In this document: in pieces, positions 1 to 9,125 of the stretch
Numbering within the stretch: the first letter of the stretch is position 1
Layout of the letters: each line of letters begins with the position of its first letter
Origin: a virus
Length of the DNA stretch: 56,502 nucleotides
Virus record (IMG/VR): IMGVR_UViG_3300047476_001839
Coordinates: 1 to 56,502 of that record
Reading direction: 5' to 3' (one strand)
Notes under the pieces: generated by a model
The model's database searches: none
The model's input: the letters and a program-made list of their open reading frames with translations, nothing else
Told to the model about the DNA's origin: nothing
Position numbers and translations under genes: made by a program

Positions 1-679
1 ATTTAATATTAGACTCACCAACAATTCCCAATATTTTTTTAATTAACTGATTTCCTTGATTAGCCGCATTTTCAATTTGTGTGAATGTATGATTGTAATT
101 TAATAATATTTGCTGGCTCTTTTGCTCTTCTAAATTTTTTTTGAAAGTTTCAACAGTTTTTTTAGCATTTTCAACTTTAGGCTTTTTTTCTTCAATAGTT
201 TTCAAAAGATTTTCTTTTGTATATATATGCCCGAATATTTCAATTTGGTCTTCATCACCCATTTGTTTAAGAAGAGCTAAATCAAAATCATAATATTGTA
301 AGAAATTTCTTGCTTCCATATATTTGTATTGAGATATTTCAGAATGCTTTATCCCCTGCTCTTCATCAATAATATGTTGTCTAAGTGGATTATGACTACC
401 GGGATTCGAATAAAAACTTCTATCAAATTTTAAAACATCATCAAACTTTAAATTATAATTTGATAAAATATATTTAAATTCAACCAAATCATTAATAATC
501 TGAGGAAATGATAATAAAAAATCTAAACCTGCAACCATAGTAGATGAAGCTTGAATGCGATTGTAAAAATTCAAATAATCTTCCTTGAATTTCTCTTTAT
601 CAAAATTACCACCACGAATCAAATCATAGAAATAATTAGTGCGAGTAGATGATGTCCTGAAAAAATGATTATTAAACAT
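1..679 (-). CDS. hypothetical protein, 3' end cut by window edge
   Basis: An uninterrupted minus-strand reading frame starts at ATG 679 and runs off the left edge (226 codons visible). The last ~60 visible residues are Lys/Glu/Gln-rich and probably coiled coil. No family is recognised. Just upstream lies TTTTAGAATATATA, the motif shared with the gene starting at 2267 and with the palindromes further right, which may be a phage-specific promoter. No clear Shine-Dalgarno is seen. Confidence 0.75.
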   Translation of the reverse strand, partial: MFNNHFFRTSSTRTNYFYDLIRGGNFDKEKFKEDYLNFYNRIQASSTMVAGLDFLLSFPQIINDLVEFKYILSNYNLKFDDVLKFDRSFYSNPGSHNPLRQHIIDEEQGIKHSEISQYKYMEARNFLQYYDFDLALLKQMGDEDQIEIFGHIYTKENLLKTIEEKKPKVENAKKTVETFKKNLEEQKSQQILLNYNHTFTQIENAANQGNQLIKKILGIVGESNIK

Positions 680-736
680 ACTTTATATATTCTAAAAGAA
701 AAAGAAATTTCCCCACATAAATGATATAATGACAAA

Positions 737-901
737 ATGAATATCCTACTTGCCTTGTATGCATTCTCAGCAACACCATTATTCATATTCCTAATTTCGA
801 GGGCATTTAAAGTGAAAGGAAAAACTAAAAAAATATTCTTCTCTTTCTGTGCAATCTATATCTTAATAGGACAAATCATTCTCTTATTCCTTAACCACTA
901 A
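737..901 (+). CDS. 54-aa membrane miniprotein, leaderless
   Basis: The frame encodes a short protein with two hydrophobic segments (about residues 3-20 and 34-52) separated by a Lys-rich turn, so a two-pass membrane protein is likely. An extended -10 (TGATATAAT, 723-731) ends 6 nt before ATG, so the message should be leaderless. A rho-independent terminator follows directly. Function unknown. Confidence 0.65.
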   Translation: MNILLALYAFSATPLFIFLISRAFKVKGKTKKIFFSFCAIYILIGQIILLFLNH

Positions 902-908
902 AACAAAT

Positions 909-936
909 AAACCCCTCAAAGAAATCGAGGGGTTTA
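909..936 (+). terminator. rho-independent terminator
   Basis: ACCCCTC and GAGGGGT form a stem followed by a short T-rich tail, directly after the 54-aa gene. Confidence 0.7.
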
Positions 937-1008
937 TTCTGTTATAATCTCAAATACAATCAACCACCATAAAACATTAAAATCCTCATTATTTCGAGCA
1001 TAAAAAGA

Positions 1009-1164
1009 ATGAAGAAATACTTACCACACATAATCCTAATATTTATAGCAGTTCTCTTAACACTAATAATAACAAAGAAAATAGATATAGAGAAACTTAC
1101 TAATAACTTTCTTTACTCTGATGACGCAACATTACCACCAGACCCAAGAATAAAGAAAAACTAA
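1009..1164 (+). CDS. 51-aa single-pass membrane miniprotein
   Basis: Residues 4-22 are strongly hydrophobic and are followed by a polar Lys/Asp/Pro-rich tail, giving a typical N-anchored small phage membrane protein. Its stop overlaps the stop of the minus-strand gene at 1161 by 4 bp, tail to tail. No good Shine-Dalgarno is present and the promoter is unclear, so certainty is moderate. Confidence 0.5.
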   Translation: MKKYLPHIILIFIAVLLTLIITKKIDIEKLTNNFLYSDDATLPPDPRIKKN

Positions 1165-2267
1165 AATCTAATCCTTCTTATTGCCTTGGATGATTTTAAC
1201 ATAGATGGTTTATTCATTTCTTCTCTGGCTTTTAATTTTAATCTATCTATATCTGGATCGTTTTCCAAATTTTCATCTTTAGCATGCATTTCTACATTTT
1301 GAATTGGAGTAGGTTTTCCCCAACTTCTATACAATTCTATATAATCCGAAAAATCATTATCCAAAATATATTCAAATACATCAGACCTCAATGTTCTGTT
1401 TTTAATATAATCTTTGAAATAATCTTTAGCCAAACTATAATCAACAAATACATAAGGTTGTGAAATCCTGTAATTCTTAAATAATCTAGAAATATAATCC
1501 ATAAATTCTGATGATGGATTTTTAATTCTACATTTACCCTCTCGCCACAAATAAATATCTACTTCATCTATATCTTGAGAAAATATTAAATTCTTTATTT
1601 GATTTCGAGTGGGGCTAAAATGACCAGTGGTTTTATTTAACCTATCTAAACCATCATTTATTCTTTGTCGTGCACTATCAGAATTAAATTCTTTAGCATC
1701 TTGATTCACAAAATCTCTACTCAAAAAATCTAAAGCCTTGGTTTCATTACTTGGAGTAACATTTAAAAACCCAGGAAGAGAATTTATATTTTCTGCAAAA
1801 GGTGTAATGAAATTAATATTTGTGTCCAACCAATTCTTTACACTTTTCAAAGCCGAATTATAATATGATTTGTTTATTTGATTTTCATCTAACTTTACAA
1901 AATAATCATCTATATGGCCAAAATAAGGATACCATTTTCCAATAGGTACATTTTTTTTACCGCCACCCCCAGTAGATACATAAAACGGAATACTTACCCC
2001 ATTTATATTTGCTGAAATTGTTATTCTACTATTGATTACAATTACTGGAGAACCATCTTTTACATTTTGATTGAATATTTTACTACTCGAAGGAATATTA
2101 GAAAAACTAACTTTTAATCCATCAATGTTTTTAATACCAGATAACTTACTTATCATTCGATTAAAATTTTCTAACCTAATCTTGTCTCTCAAAGCATAAA
2201 CTTGTTGCCGTTGTTCATTAGGTAATTTAAACAATTCTTCATCAGACATATATGCATTTAAAGCCAT
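1161..2267 (-). CDS. hypothetical 368-aa phage protein
   Basis: I place the start at ATG 2267, preceded by the Shine-Dalgarno AGGTGGA; the open frame continues upstream but there it is low-complexity intergenic sequence. The protein is soluble and polar, with a Gly run (GGGG) near residue 100 and a basic C-terminus. No family is recognised. TTTTAGAATATATATAG lies ~30 bp upstream, like the motif before the gene at 679. Many TTCGAG-type motifs on the opposite strand flank it. Confidence 0.75.
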   Translation of the reverse strand: MALNAYMSDEELFKLPNEQRQQVYALRDKIRLENFNRMISKLSGIKNIDGLKVSFSNIPSSSKIFNQNVKDGSPVIVINSRITISANINGVSIPFYVSTGGGGKKNVPIGKWYPYFGHIDDYFVKLDENQINKSYYNSALKSVKNWLDTNINFITPFAENINSLPGFLNVTPSNETKALDFLSRDFVNQDAKEFNSDSARQRINDGLDRLNKTTGHFSPTRNQIKNLIFSQDIDEVDIYLWREGKCRIKNPSSEFMDYISRLFKNYRISQPYVFVDYSLAKDYFKDYIKNRTLRSDVFEYILDNDFSDYIELYRSWGKPTPIQNVEMHAKDENLENDPDIDRLKLKAREEMNKPSMLKSSKAIRRIRF

Positions 2268-3367
2268 ATCATTTCCACCTATTTTTATTACTATATATAT
2301 TCTAAAACAAAAACAAAAAATCCCCCGACCTTTTTCGAGGGATTTATTTTTTTCCACATAGAGAAAAACTAAAGACAATATTTCGAGCAATACTTTTCCC
2401 CCCACTAAACAAAAACAAAACACATCAACTCTAAAACAATAACACCATATATAAATAAAATATAATAAATCCTCAAACACTTTCTATCATTTAAACACAA
2501 TCTCTATTATTTGCCCCCAGCTCAAAATATATAAATAAATCTTTTTACACTGAAATTCGAGGGTGTTTAATGGATAAATTTCTAATGCCACCACAAGAAA
2601 GAGTAAGTGTAAAAAAATAATCCCACCAAAACAAACAATACATATCAATAGCTAACAACAAAACTATTTAATTACATATAAGAATAAAAGATAAGTTTTC
2701 GAGTAATACAATTTCTCCTATGTAATAAATTAAATAATTCCACATTAGAGAAAACAAAAACCTGATGGAGACTTAGTGGATTAATTAGACGAATACAGTG
2801 GAGAATTAAAACATACCCAATGGAGAGATAATGGAGACTAATACCCAATCCTATCCTAAAATAAAAAAACATCCCATTAGAAGGATGTTTTTTTAATTAA
2901 AAGAGACACACTATATATATTCAATTACTTCTATACATATAACAAGAAAACAATAATATATTACATAGAGAAAAATAAATAATACAATAAGAAGAAATAA
3001 ATTAATTACTATAGAGAAGAGAGGAAAAAATGAATATATATACAATAGAGACATTATTTTCCCTATACTAAAAAAAGAAAAATCGAGGCGAAATTCATAG
3101 AGAGAAATTCGAGTTTAAGGTGCAGTGGAGATTGGGTTTTATCGGTGACCTTAAACATTTTCTCCACAATTCAAATCTCTACTATAAAAATTCACTCGTA
3201 ATATATATTATTCTACATAGGTTCAAAACTTTCCTGCATCTTTTGTTTAATTTTTCGAGCCTAATTTTAAAAACAATTCTCCAAGGATTTCGAGCAAAAG
3301 GTATAAGAGATTTAGGTTCAAAATTTCTTCACCACTAGAGAACAATTTTTCGAGGCTAAGATTTCAC
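2268..3367. other. 1.1-kb AT-rich intergenic region
   Basis: No convincing gene is seen. The stretch holds a hairpin (CCCCCGA / TCGAGGG, ~2321-2341), a bidirectional terminator at 2863-2894, several TGGAGA repeats between 2765 and 3130, at least eight TTCGAG/ATCGAG motifs on the plus strand, and two nested complementary pairs at 3113-3167 that could form a pseudoknot in the leader of the radical-SAM operon. A 16-codon frame at 2570 is too short to accept. Confidence 0.6.
2863..2894. terminator. bidirectional terminator
   Basis: ACATCC / GGATGT stem flanked by A7 and T7 runs, able to stop transcription in both directions. Confidence 0.65.
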
Positions 3368-3958
3368 ATGGTAATTAATATTCATTCTTTAATAAAAAAT
3401 TCAGGGGTTAATGGTCCTGGAGATAGATTTGTAATTTGGACTCAGGGTTGTAGGAAAGGTTGTAAGAATTGTTATAATCCTGAAACTTGGTCACATTACA
3501 AAAACAATTTAATTACCATAGAGGAAATAATAGAAGAGATTAAAATTTCGAGTGCAACGGGAGTGACTATTTCTGGTGGTGATCCTTTAGAGCAACCAAT
3601 GGAGATTTTTTCTTTACTTGAAAAAATCTCCCTATTGGATTTAAAGGATGGAGTGATTGTTTTTACTGGATATACAATAGAGGAAATTAAAAAAGATCCC
3701 CAGTTAGAGAGATGTTTAAAATATATAGATGTTTTGATTGATGGTAGGTATGTTGATGAGTTAAGAATTTCGAGTGGTTTGTTTGGCAGCAGTAATCAAA
3801 ATGTCCATATATACAGTGATAAGATTTCGAGGGATGAGATTTTAATTGATCAGGAAGTTGAGATACATTTTTCGAGTGGTTTAATTCAGATCACCGGTTT
3901 TCCAATTTTAGATAGGAAAGAATTAGAGTTAAAGGGTATCAAAATTCTAAATGAGTAA
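3368..3958 (+). CDS. radical-SAM activating-enzyme-like protein (NrdG-type)
   Basis: The motif Cys28-x3-Cys32-x2-Cys35 binds the SAM-coordinating 4Fe-4S cluster, and an SGGDP glycine-rich SAM-binding segment follows. Length (196 aa) and order match single-domain 4Fe-4S activases such as NrdG, which activate class III ribonucleotide reductase by forming a glycyl radical. No NrdD lies in the window, so the partner is unknown. First gene of an overlapping operon running to ~6174. Confidence 0.75.
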   Translation: MVINIHSLIKNSGVNGPGDRFVIWTQGCRKGCKNCYNPETWSHYKNNLITIEEIIEEIKISSATGVTISGGDPLEQPMEIFSLLEKISLLDLKDGVIVFTGYTIEEIKKDPQLERCLKYIDVLIDGRYVDELRISSGLFGSSNQNVHIYSDKISRDEILIDQEVEIHFSSGLIQITGFPILDRKELELKGIKILNE

Positions 3959-4298
3959 ACTTGATGATGAAATTTACAGGCCCAGAAGGAGTGCAGCTAT
4001 TGTTCCTTCTTATTGGGAGATTTGTAAAATTTGTCGAGTACCATTTAAGACTTGTGTATTTGCTAAGACTTGTGAGCGATGTAGTGTTTTATTGGATGAG
4101 AGGATTCGTTTATTTCATTCATTACTTTTGAGGGGTTTTTTATTTATTATTGTATATATAGGAATTTCTCTCTATTGGATTTTGTATATAATTAGATATT
4201 CGAGTAACTATTGGCTTGTAGTTAGTTTTCCTTTTTTATTATTAGTGTTTGGAGGGAGAATATTTTACAAGTTAATATATAAGTTAAATATAGAGTAG
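3951..4298 (+). CDS. zinc-ribbon membrane protein
   Basis: The start overlaps the radical-SAM gene by 8 bp, indicating translational coupling. The N-terminal third has CxxC...CxxC (CKIC and CERC), a probable zinc ribbon, followed by two hydrophobic segments near residues 60-80 and 85-105. Function unknown; the operon position suggests it acts with the activase or is simply co-expressed. Confidence 0.7.
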   Translation: MSKLDDEIYRPRRSAAIVPSYWEICKICRVPFKTCVFAKTCERCSVLLDERIRLFHSLLLRGFLFIIVYIGISLYWILYIIRYSSNYWLVVSFPFLLLVFGGRIFYKLIYKLNIE

Positions 4299-4308
4299 AG
4301 GACTTATA

Positions 4309-4827
4309 ATGGGAAGAAGAAAGACAACACAGGAAGTAACAATTGAAGAGGGTATTGATGCTTCTGTAAAAATCGAGGAAATTGTTGCAGAGCCAGTTGT
4401 TGAAATTTCGAGTGATGTAGAAATTTCGAGTGATGAGCCTGATACATTTGTTGAGGAAATTTTAGAGAAGGGTCAACTCTATGCTGTTTATGACAATGGA
4501 GAGGTTATTGCTTCTGTGTATGAAAATTCTACTGCACTTGATAAACTTTTAGAATATAATAAATCTCAGCTACAGGAAAGAATTAATTTTCTTTTAGAGA
4601 GTGTTTCAGATGAGGCGGAAATTGTGGCTATGAATATTAAAGGCCCAACTAAATATTCTTCCTGGAGACAATATCAAATTCAGAATGGTTTAACTCCGAC
4701 AGAACCACCAATCACAACCAGGTATCAATATTTCTTACAACAATATTATAATTTATCAGTGGAAGAAATGGCAGTTAAGGTGTATGGCAATTTACGTTAT
4801 AGCTTTACACCAATTGAAATGTTATAA
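4309..4827 (+). CDS. hypothetical protein with acidic N-terminus
   Basis: A 172-aa protein whose first 60 residues are rich in Glu, Val and Ser and include a short repeat (EISSD twice) encoded by two consecutive TTTCGAGTGATG units. The remainder is a probable globular domain ending in aromatic-rich sequence. No family is recognised. It lies 10 bp after the previous gene with RBS GAGGACTT. Confidence 0.65.
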   Translation: MGRRKTTQEVTIEEGIDASVKIEEIVAEPVVEISSDVEISSDEPDTFVEEILEKGQLYAVYDNGEVIASVYENSTALDKLLEYNKSQLQERINFLLESVSDEAEIVAMNIKGPTKYSSWRQYQIQNGLTPTEPPITTRYQYFLQQYYNLSVEEMAVKVYGNLRYSFTPIEML

Positions 4828-4834
4828 TGCAGTT

Positions 4835-5518
4835 ATGTATCGAGTGTATTTAAATAAGTGTCATTGTAAGTTAATTATAAAAACACTCGATCTCCACAAA
4901 GCAGTCATTAAAGGAGAGATAAATAAAATCTCTCCTTTAATGTTAGAAAATAAAAAACCACAAATTAAATACAACTATGATTTCGAGGAGTCTTTTCTTT
5001 TTCGAGCTCATAGTTTTTCTAATTTACTTTGTGATTTAGAGAAGGAACATGTTAAGAGATATTTTAATGTGTTGCAGCTTTACCCACGATCTGATACAAT
5101 AATTCGAGTAAAGAAGAAATTATATTCTCTAATGGAATTTCTTTCTGGTGATTTAGATGATGTTTTGCCAGTAAGTTTTTCGAGTGATGAAGTTTCTGTT
5201 ATTAAATTATCTCTAGAGTTATATTTTAATTTACTCTGTGGTAAGTTTGAAATATTATCTGAGCTTTTCGAGGGGTTAAATATTCTTTTAAATTTCGAGT
5301 TAATTATTCTGAGGCTTTGTGAGAATAGAGATTTATTTACAAACTTATTAGATAAAAATTCCCCCTTAAATATTTCGAGTAATTTAATTTATTACAAAGC
5401 TAAATGGGCCTGGGATATGTTCAATGTGTTAGAGGGATTGGAATATGGTAAAATAGGTTCAATTCCCTTAATAAAAATCGAGGAAGTTAATGATAGTAGA
5501 CGTTTCAGGCATCAATAA
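4835..5518 (+). CDS. hypothetical Leu-rich protein
   Basis: I choose ATG 4835, 7 bp after the previous stop; a longer frame from 4784 would overlap that gene extensively. The 227-aa product is Leu-rich and probably alpha-helical with no recognised domain. Many TTCGAG hexamers fall in all three codon phases within it. Confidence 0.6.
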   Translation: MYRVYLNKCHCKLIIKTLDLHKAVIKGEINKISPLMLENKKPQIKYNYDFEESFLFRAHSFSNLLCDLEKEHVKRYFNVLQLYPRSDTIIRVKKKLYSLMEFLSGDLDDVLPVSFSSDEVSVIKLSLELYFNLLCGKFEILSELFEGLNILLNFELIILRLCENRDLFTNLLDKNSPLNISSNLIYYKAKWAWDMFNVLEGLEYGKIGSIPLIKIEEVNDSRRFRHQ

Positions 5519-5753
5519 GCTCATGGATATTTGGGGAGAAGATTGTTTCTGTTTTTTTAATGAAACAGAAACAACTCTCTCTAAGCTGCGTGAGTTTTTC
5601 GAGGATAATAATTTAAATTTCCCTATAGAAGAAATTAAATATCCATACAGTGAAATAGAGATCAACAATAATATTCTTCTTATAGTAAACAATAAGAAGA
5701 ATAAGGATGATTTAAAAATATCTTCAAGGGACAATATTGATTTAGATGTATGA
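5490..5753 (+). CDS. hypothetical 87-aa protein
   Basis: Starts inside the end of the previous gene with a strong Shine-Dalgarno (GAGGAAG, 5479-5485). The product mixes an aromatic N-terminal part with an Asn/Lys-rich tail. No family is recognised. It overlaps the next gene by 8 bp. Confidence 0.6.
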   Translation: MIVDVSGINKLMDIWGEDCFCFFNETETTLSKLREFFEDNNLNFPIEEIKYPYSEIEINNNILLIVNNKKNKDDLKISSRDNIDLDV

Positions 5754-6174
5754 CCTGGCTGTAAAGAATAATAAATTTATCCACATACCACCGAGAGAAT
5801 TAAAGAAGAAACACATTGATTGGAAGATGCGGCCTATTTGTGATAGAATAAATGCATCTGATTATTGCTGGACTGTATTTTGTTGCCAGGGTCATTTAAG
5901 TGGTAATCAAAAAGGTGGTCTTCCTTATTTAGTTTTATTGTGTGTAAATGAAAAAAGACCTGATGTATTAAATAAATTATATAGTGCATTCGAGGTAGAT
6001 GAAAAGTATGATGATCGCTTTCCTCTAATGGGCCCGAGAAGTAATATGATGTTAATTTCTATGGGTTTAAAGGATGAACATTTTACTTACGTAACAATAC
6101 ATTTCAATGCACAAGGTAAAAATGATCAAGATTATTGTGTTGAGATAATGGATAGATTTTCGAGGATGATTTAA
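5746..6174 (+). CDS. hypothetical 142-aa protein
   Basis: Compact soluble protein with three Cys in the first 50 residues and a GLPYLVLL core that looks like a beta-strand. It overlaps the previous gene by 8 bp and closes the operon begun by the radical-SAM gene. Not recognised. Confidence 0.65.
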   Translation: MYDLAVKNNKFIHIPPRELKKKHIDWKMRPICDRINASDYCWTVFCCQGHLSGNQKGGLPYLVLLCVNEKRPDVLNKLYSAFEVDEKYDDRFPLMGPRSNMMLISMGLKDEHFTYVTIHFNAQGKNDQDYCVEIMDRFSRMI

Positions 6175-6216
6175 TATAATTATTTTTAATTATATTTGGA
6201 TTGAAAAGAGGATGAT

Positions 6217-6459
6217 ATGAACGAAGACTTGCATGCAGATTTTGTTTCGCACTTTACAGAGTTCTTGGTTAAATATGGACAGCTTTTAGAGTCTTGCGAA
6301 AAATGTCATATGGATATCGCAGGCCAATATTTAATTAATCCAACAGAAGATAATAAAAAACAAAAAGATAATATTAATACTTTAGCTGAACATTTAAAAA
6401 ACTTCATTCCTTTATTTCTCGAGGTACAAAAAGCTGAAGAGAAAATGGAGACAAAATAA
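6217..6459 (+). CDS. hypothetical 80-aa helical protein
   Basis: Short, charged and probably all-helical, with RBS AAGAGGATG close upstream and a terminator immediately downstream. No family is recognised. Confidence 0.6.
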   Translation: MNEDLHADFVSHFTEFLVKYGQLLESCEKCHMDIAGQYLINPTEDNKKQKDNINTLAEHLKNFIPLFLEVQKAEEKMETK

Positions 6460-6483
6460 AAAATCCCCTTTCGGGGATTTTTT
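6459..6483 (+). terminator. rho-independent terminator
   Basis: AAATCCCC-TTTC-GGGGATTT hairpin with flanking A and T runs; it separates converging operons and could work for both strands. Confidence 0.8.
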
Positions 6484-6484
6484 A

Positions 6485-7228
6485 TTATCTGATTACAATC
6501 GACTTTTCATGGCCTACAACAACTTCAGGATCTACAAAAATCCTCACACCCTTTTCATGCCATTTCCAACATAAAGAAACGTCCTCAGAAGAAAAGTCTC
6601 GAGACATTTCAATCTCATGCATTACAGGCTCAAACCATGGATATGTAACCTTTTCGAATGCACCCTTACGAACCATCATAATACCCATACCAGCATAAAA
6701 AACTTCAACCAGCTTTTTCGAGGTCTTAGCTGCTTCTTCTTTAAGTTGGTTAATAGTTAAGAATGGGAACATACCGGTTTTAAGGAAGTAGTTTGTATCC
6801 CAGTCCTTAACGATGGTAGAATGTACTCCGTCAGTTGTTAAATAAATTCCAGAAAGAACATCGATTTCCTTATCCTTCTGCATTCTATTAAATAAATGTA
6901 CGATCTGCTCCACTGTAAAATTAATATCAGTATCAAGCCACATCATATAATCGTATGGTAACTTTCCTTGAAATGGGATCTGATGTTCTCCAGCTCTATT
7001 GTCAGCTCCGAGTAAATTAGCTCGACAGTGATAGATAACTGGGCTATAATGACGAGTACAAACCATATCGAAAGGTAAACTTGCAGCGGCCATACACAAG
7101 CGGGTCCAGGAATCGAAGAAACCAGGAGTAAAAGATCCACCAGGAATACAGAAAAGCATCAATGGCTTCTTAACTGGCCTTGGAGCAGCAACACCTAATG
7201 GATTTGAGGGAAGAGTGCTAAATTTCAT
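6485..7228 (-). CDS. GT-A-fold glycosyltransferase
   Basis: The 247-aa protein has a DxD motif (Asp99-Thr-Asp101 in MWLDTDINF), the metal/nucleotide-sugar site of GT-A enzymes. A C-terminal SSEDVSLCWKW...VDPEVVVGH segment matches the acceptor-side ED and late VGH elements of family-2-like enzymes. Phage members modify DNA bases or surface glycans; the substrate here is unknown. It starts 8 bp after the clpP stop, so the two form one minus-strand operon. Confidence 0.75.
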   Translation of the reverse strand: MKFSTLPSNPLGVAAPRPVKKPLMLFCIPGGSFTPGFFDSWTRLCMAAASLPFDMVCTRHYSPVIYHCRANLLGADNRAGEHQIPFQGKLPYDYMMWLDTDINFTVEQIVHLFNRMQKDKEIDVLSGIYLTTDGVHSTIVKDWDTNYFLKTGMFPFLTINQLKEEAAKTSKKLVEVFYAGMGIMMVRKGAFEKVTYPWFEPVMHEIEMSRDFSSEDVSLCWKWHEKGVRIFVDPEVVVGHEKSIVIR

Positions 7229-7235
7229 AAATATA

Positions 7236-7820
7236 TTATACCTTTTTCTTTGAATTTATTACAGAATCGATTAACCCATAGGCCTTTGCTTCTTCTGCAG
7301 ACATGTAACAATCTCGATCACAATCTTTCTCTAACTTTTTAATTGTTTGACTTGTATGTGTAGATAAGATTTCGAGGAGCTGTTTATATAATTTATTTGT
7401 TTCCGCCACTTGAATGTTAATATCTGCAGCGGTACCAGAAAATCCACTACTTACCTGGTGGATCATAATTCGAGAATGAGGAAGCGCTGATCTTTCTCCA
7501 GTTCCACCAGCTAAAAGAACTGCACCCATAGAAGCGGCCAATCCAATGCACGTAGTATTAACAGGTGCACTAATGGTATGCATGACGTCGTAAATAGCTA
7601 AGCCTGCAGAAACAGATCCCCCAGGAGAGTTAATATAAAACTCAATTGGCATGTTACGATCTTCCTTATCCAAAAACATCATTTGAGCAATAAGGGAATT
7701 CGCAACAAAATCATCAACACCAGTACCGAGGAAAACAATTCTATCTTTTAAAAGTCTTGACCAAATATCATAGGATCTTTCACCGGTAGCAGATTTTTCA
7801 ATAACAAAAGGTGTGTACAT
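7236..7820 (-). CDS. clpP: ClpP-family serine protease
   Basis: Full-length ClpP (194 aa) with Ser97 in AASMGA, His121 in MIHQ and Asp170 in the DRDCYMSAEEA segment, so the catalytic triad is complete. It also has the NSPGGSV oxyanion strand and the YGLID C-terminal motif. It should form a barrel protease with host Clp ATPases or self-assemble for virion or host protein processing. Co-transcribed with the glycosyltransferase. Confidence 0.92.
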   Translation of the reverse strand: MYTPFVIEKSATGERSYDIWSRLLKDRIVFLGTGVDDFVANSLIAQMMFLDKEDRNMPIEFYINSPGGSVSAGLAIYDVMHTISAPVNTTCIGLAASMGAVLLAGGTGERSALPHSRIMIHQVSSGFSGTAADINIQVAETNKLYKQLLEILSTHTSQTIKKLEKDCDRDCYMSAEEAKAYGLIDSVINSKKKV

Positions 7821-7837
7821 ATATCTCTTATAAAATA

Positions 7838-7867
7838 AAAAAACTCCCCGAGAAGGGAGTTTTTTAT
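7838..7867. terminator. terminator-like hairpin
   Basis: AACTCCC...GGGAGTT stem flanked by A and T runs, between clpP and the gene upstream of it on the minus strand. Confidence 0.6.
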
Positions 7868-7883
7868 TAACAAGAAATAAATC

Positions 7884-8279
7884 CTAGTCTAATTCTTCTT
7901 CCAGGATATCAATGATCTTTAAGGCCAATTCGTTATGCTGCAGTTCTCTTCTTAAACTATTAATTAAATCCATAGCATTAGAGGAGGAATCTTTTTTAAA
8001 TTCATTAACATCGTGATCGTACATATCAGAGGCCAAAGAATCATCAACAACATCTTCATCTGGATTGTCTTGATATTCGCCATAATATTCTTCATTTAAC
8101 ACTGGCATTAAATCTTGTTCTTCCCTATAATCATCTGCAAATGCTTCAGGGTCCATATCTCTAATGCTTGCTACTTTTAAAAAATAATTGTGAAGTTCCT
8201 GGGCTCTTCTTGTATTGCCTCTTTCTTCATGCATTTCAATTTCGAGGGCTAATCTGTTTAAATATAATTCTTTTGACAT
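7884..8279 (-). CDS. acidic hypothetical protein
   Basis: A 131-aa very acidic protein, helical at both ends with an Asp/Glu-rich middle. It is driven by a good sigma70 promoter at 8355-8383. No family is recognised; small acidic phage proteins are sometimes DNA mimics or host inhibitors, but nothing here proves that. Confidence 0.65.
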   Translation of the reverse strand: MSKELYLNRLALEIEMHEERGNTRRAQELHNYFLKVASIRDMDPEAFADDYREEQDLMPVLNEEYYGEYQDNPDEDVVDDSLASDMYDHDVNEFKKDSSSNAMDLINSLRRELQHNELALKIIDILEEELD

Positions 8280-8354
8280 ATATATTTCCTTAATATAAAA
8301 CCGGTAGATTAAATTTTCTCTGTAGGTTTTTCGAGCACCTTTATCTGATAAATT

Positions 8355-8383
8355 ATATTAACACATTCTAGAACATATGTCAA
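8355..8383 (-). promoter_or_regulatory. sigma70-like promoter, divergent pair
   Basis: Reading the minus strand: TTGACA, 17-bp spacer, TAATAT, with the -35 inside a TTGACATATG motif. It is back to back with the plus-strand promoter at 8395-8423. Confidence 0.7.
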
Positions 8384-8394
8384 GAAATTTCCAT

Positions 8395-8423
8395 TTGACA
8401 CACCACAGGAAATCGAGTATACT
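8395..8423 (+). promoter_or_regulatory. sigma70 promoter
   Basis: TTGACA, exactly 17 bp, TATACT, 28 bp upstream of the glycosylase-like gene. Confidence 0.85.
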
Positions 8424-8450
8424 AAACCATTCCACCCTAAGGAACAGAAA

Positions 8451-9125
8451 ATGAAAGAAGTGTTTACCCTACAAAACGCTGATAAGTTCGCCCAATATGC
8501 AGAGTATTGGGAATCTATCGCCCCACAATCAGATGCAGAGATTTTTCAAAGATGGTTGTTTGCATTTACCAGCATCCATACCACTTGGGAGAATAACGTT
8601 AACCTATATAACAGCATCAAAAATTTCGAGGAATGGATTAACGATTCCGAAGTTTTAATGCAGAGATTGATTGAAGGTCGTGCAGGTCTCCATAATCAAA
8701 GATTCATCAATATCCTTAGTTTTTCGAAGAAGTTTTGGGCAAATCCAGATGCTTTTAAGAAAACAGATAATGAGTCTTGGGCAGAATTAAGAAATAGACT
8801 TGCCAAAGATTTAAATGGTATTGGTCTGGCGAAAACATCCTTTGCTTTAGAGTTGTGCTATCCAAATACAGTAGAGGTTGTTTGTTTGGATGTTCATATG
8901 CTTAGAGTATTAAATTTAAATACTGAAGGATATCGAGCAAACAATCCTAAAGAAGTTGAAAAGTACCAAGAAGGCGAGAAGGTGTGGTTAAATAAATCAC
9001 AAAGCCTACTAGTATCTCCCTACATTACTAGATGCCTTTGGTGGGATTTAAATCAAGGACAACAAAATTCGAGGTATTGGTCTTATTGTTTAGAGAACCA
9101 ACTATCTTTCGATTTCTGTGGATAA
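8451..9125 (+). CDS. HhH-GPD-like DNA glycosylase
   Basis: The centre contains a helix-hairpin-helix (LNGIGLAKTSFAL, about residues 121-133) with Lys128, followed by VVCLDVHMLRVL with Asp147. This is the spacing and order of the catalytic Lys/Asp pair of endonuclease III/OGG1-type glycosylases. No 4Fe-4S cysteines follow. Probable role: base excision repair or removal of modified bases. RBS AAGGAACAG precedes ATG. Confidence 0.65.
   Translation: MKEVFTLQNADKFAQYAEYWESIAPQSDAEIFQRWLFAFTSIHTTWENNVNLYNSIKNFEEWINDSEVLMQRLIEGRAGLHNQRFINILSFSKKFWANPDAFKKTDNESWAELRNRLAKDLNGIGLAKTSFALELCYPNTVEVVCLDVHMLRVLNLNTEGYRANNPKEVEKYQEGEKVWLNKSQSLLVSPYITRCLWWDLNQGQQNSRYWSYCLENQLSFDFCG

Noticed and set aside
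2570-2620. 16-codon frame MDKFLMPPQERVSVKK
   Set aside because: Too short to support without expression data.
2672-2872. 66-codon minus-strand frame
   Set aside because: It lies in AT-rich intergenic sequence, runs through a terminator, and has no RBS or protein-like composition.
3120-3338. 72-codon frame starting GTG
   Set aside because: It overlaps the possible pseudoknot leader and is rich in Leu/Phe/His from random AT sequence; no RBS.
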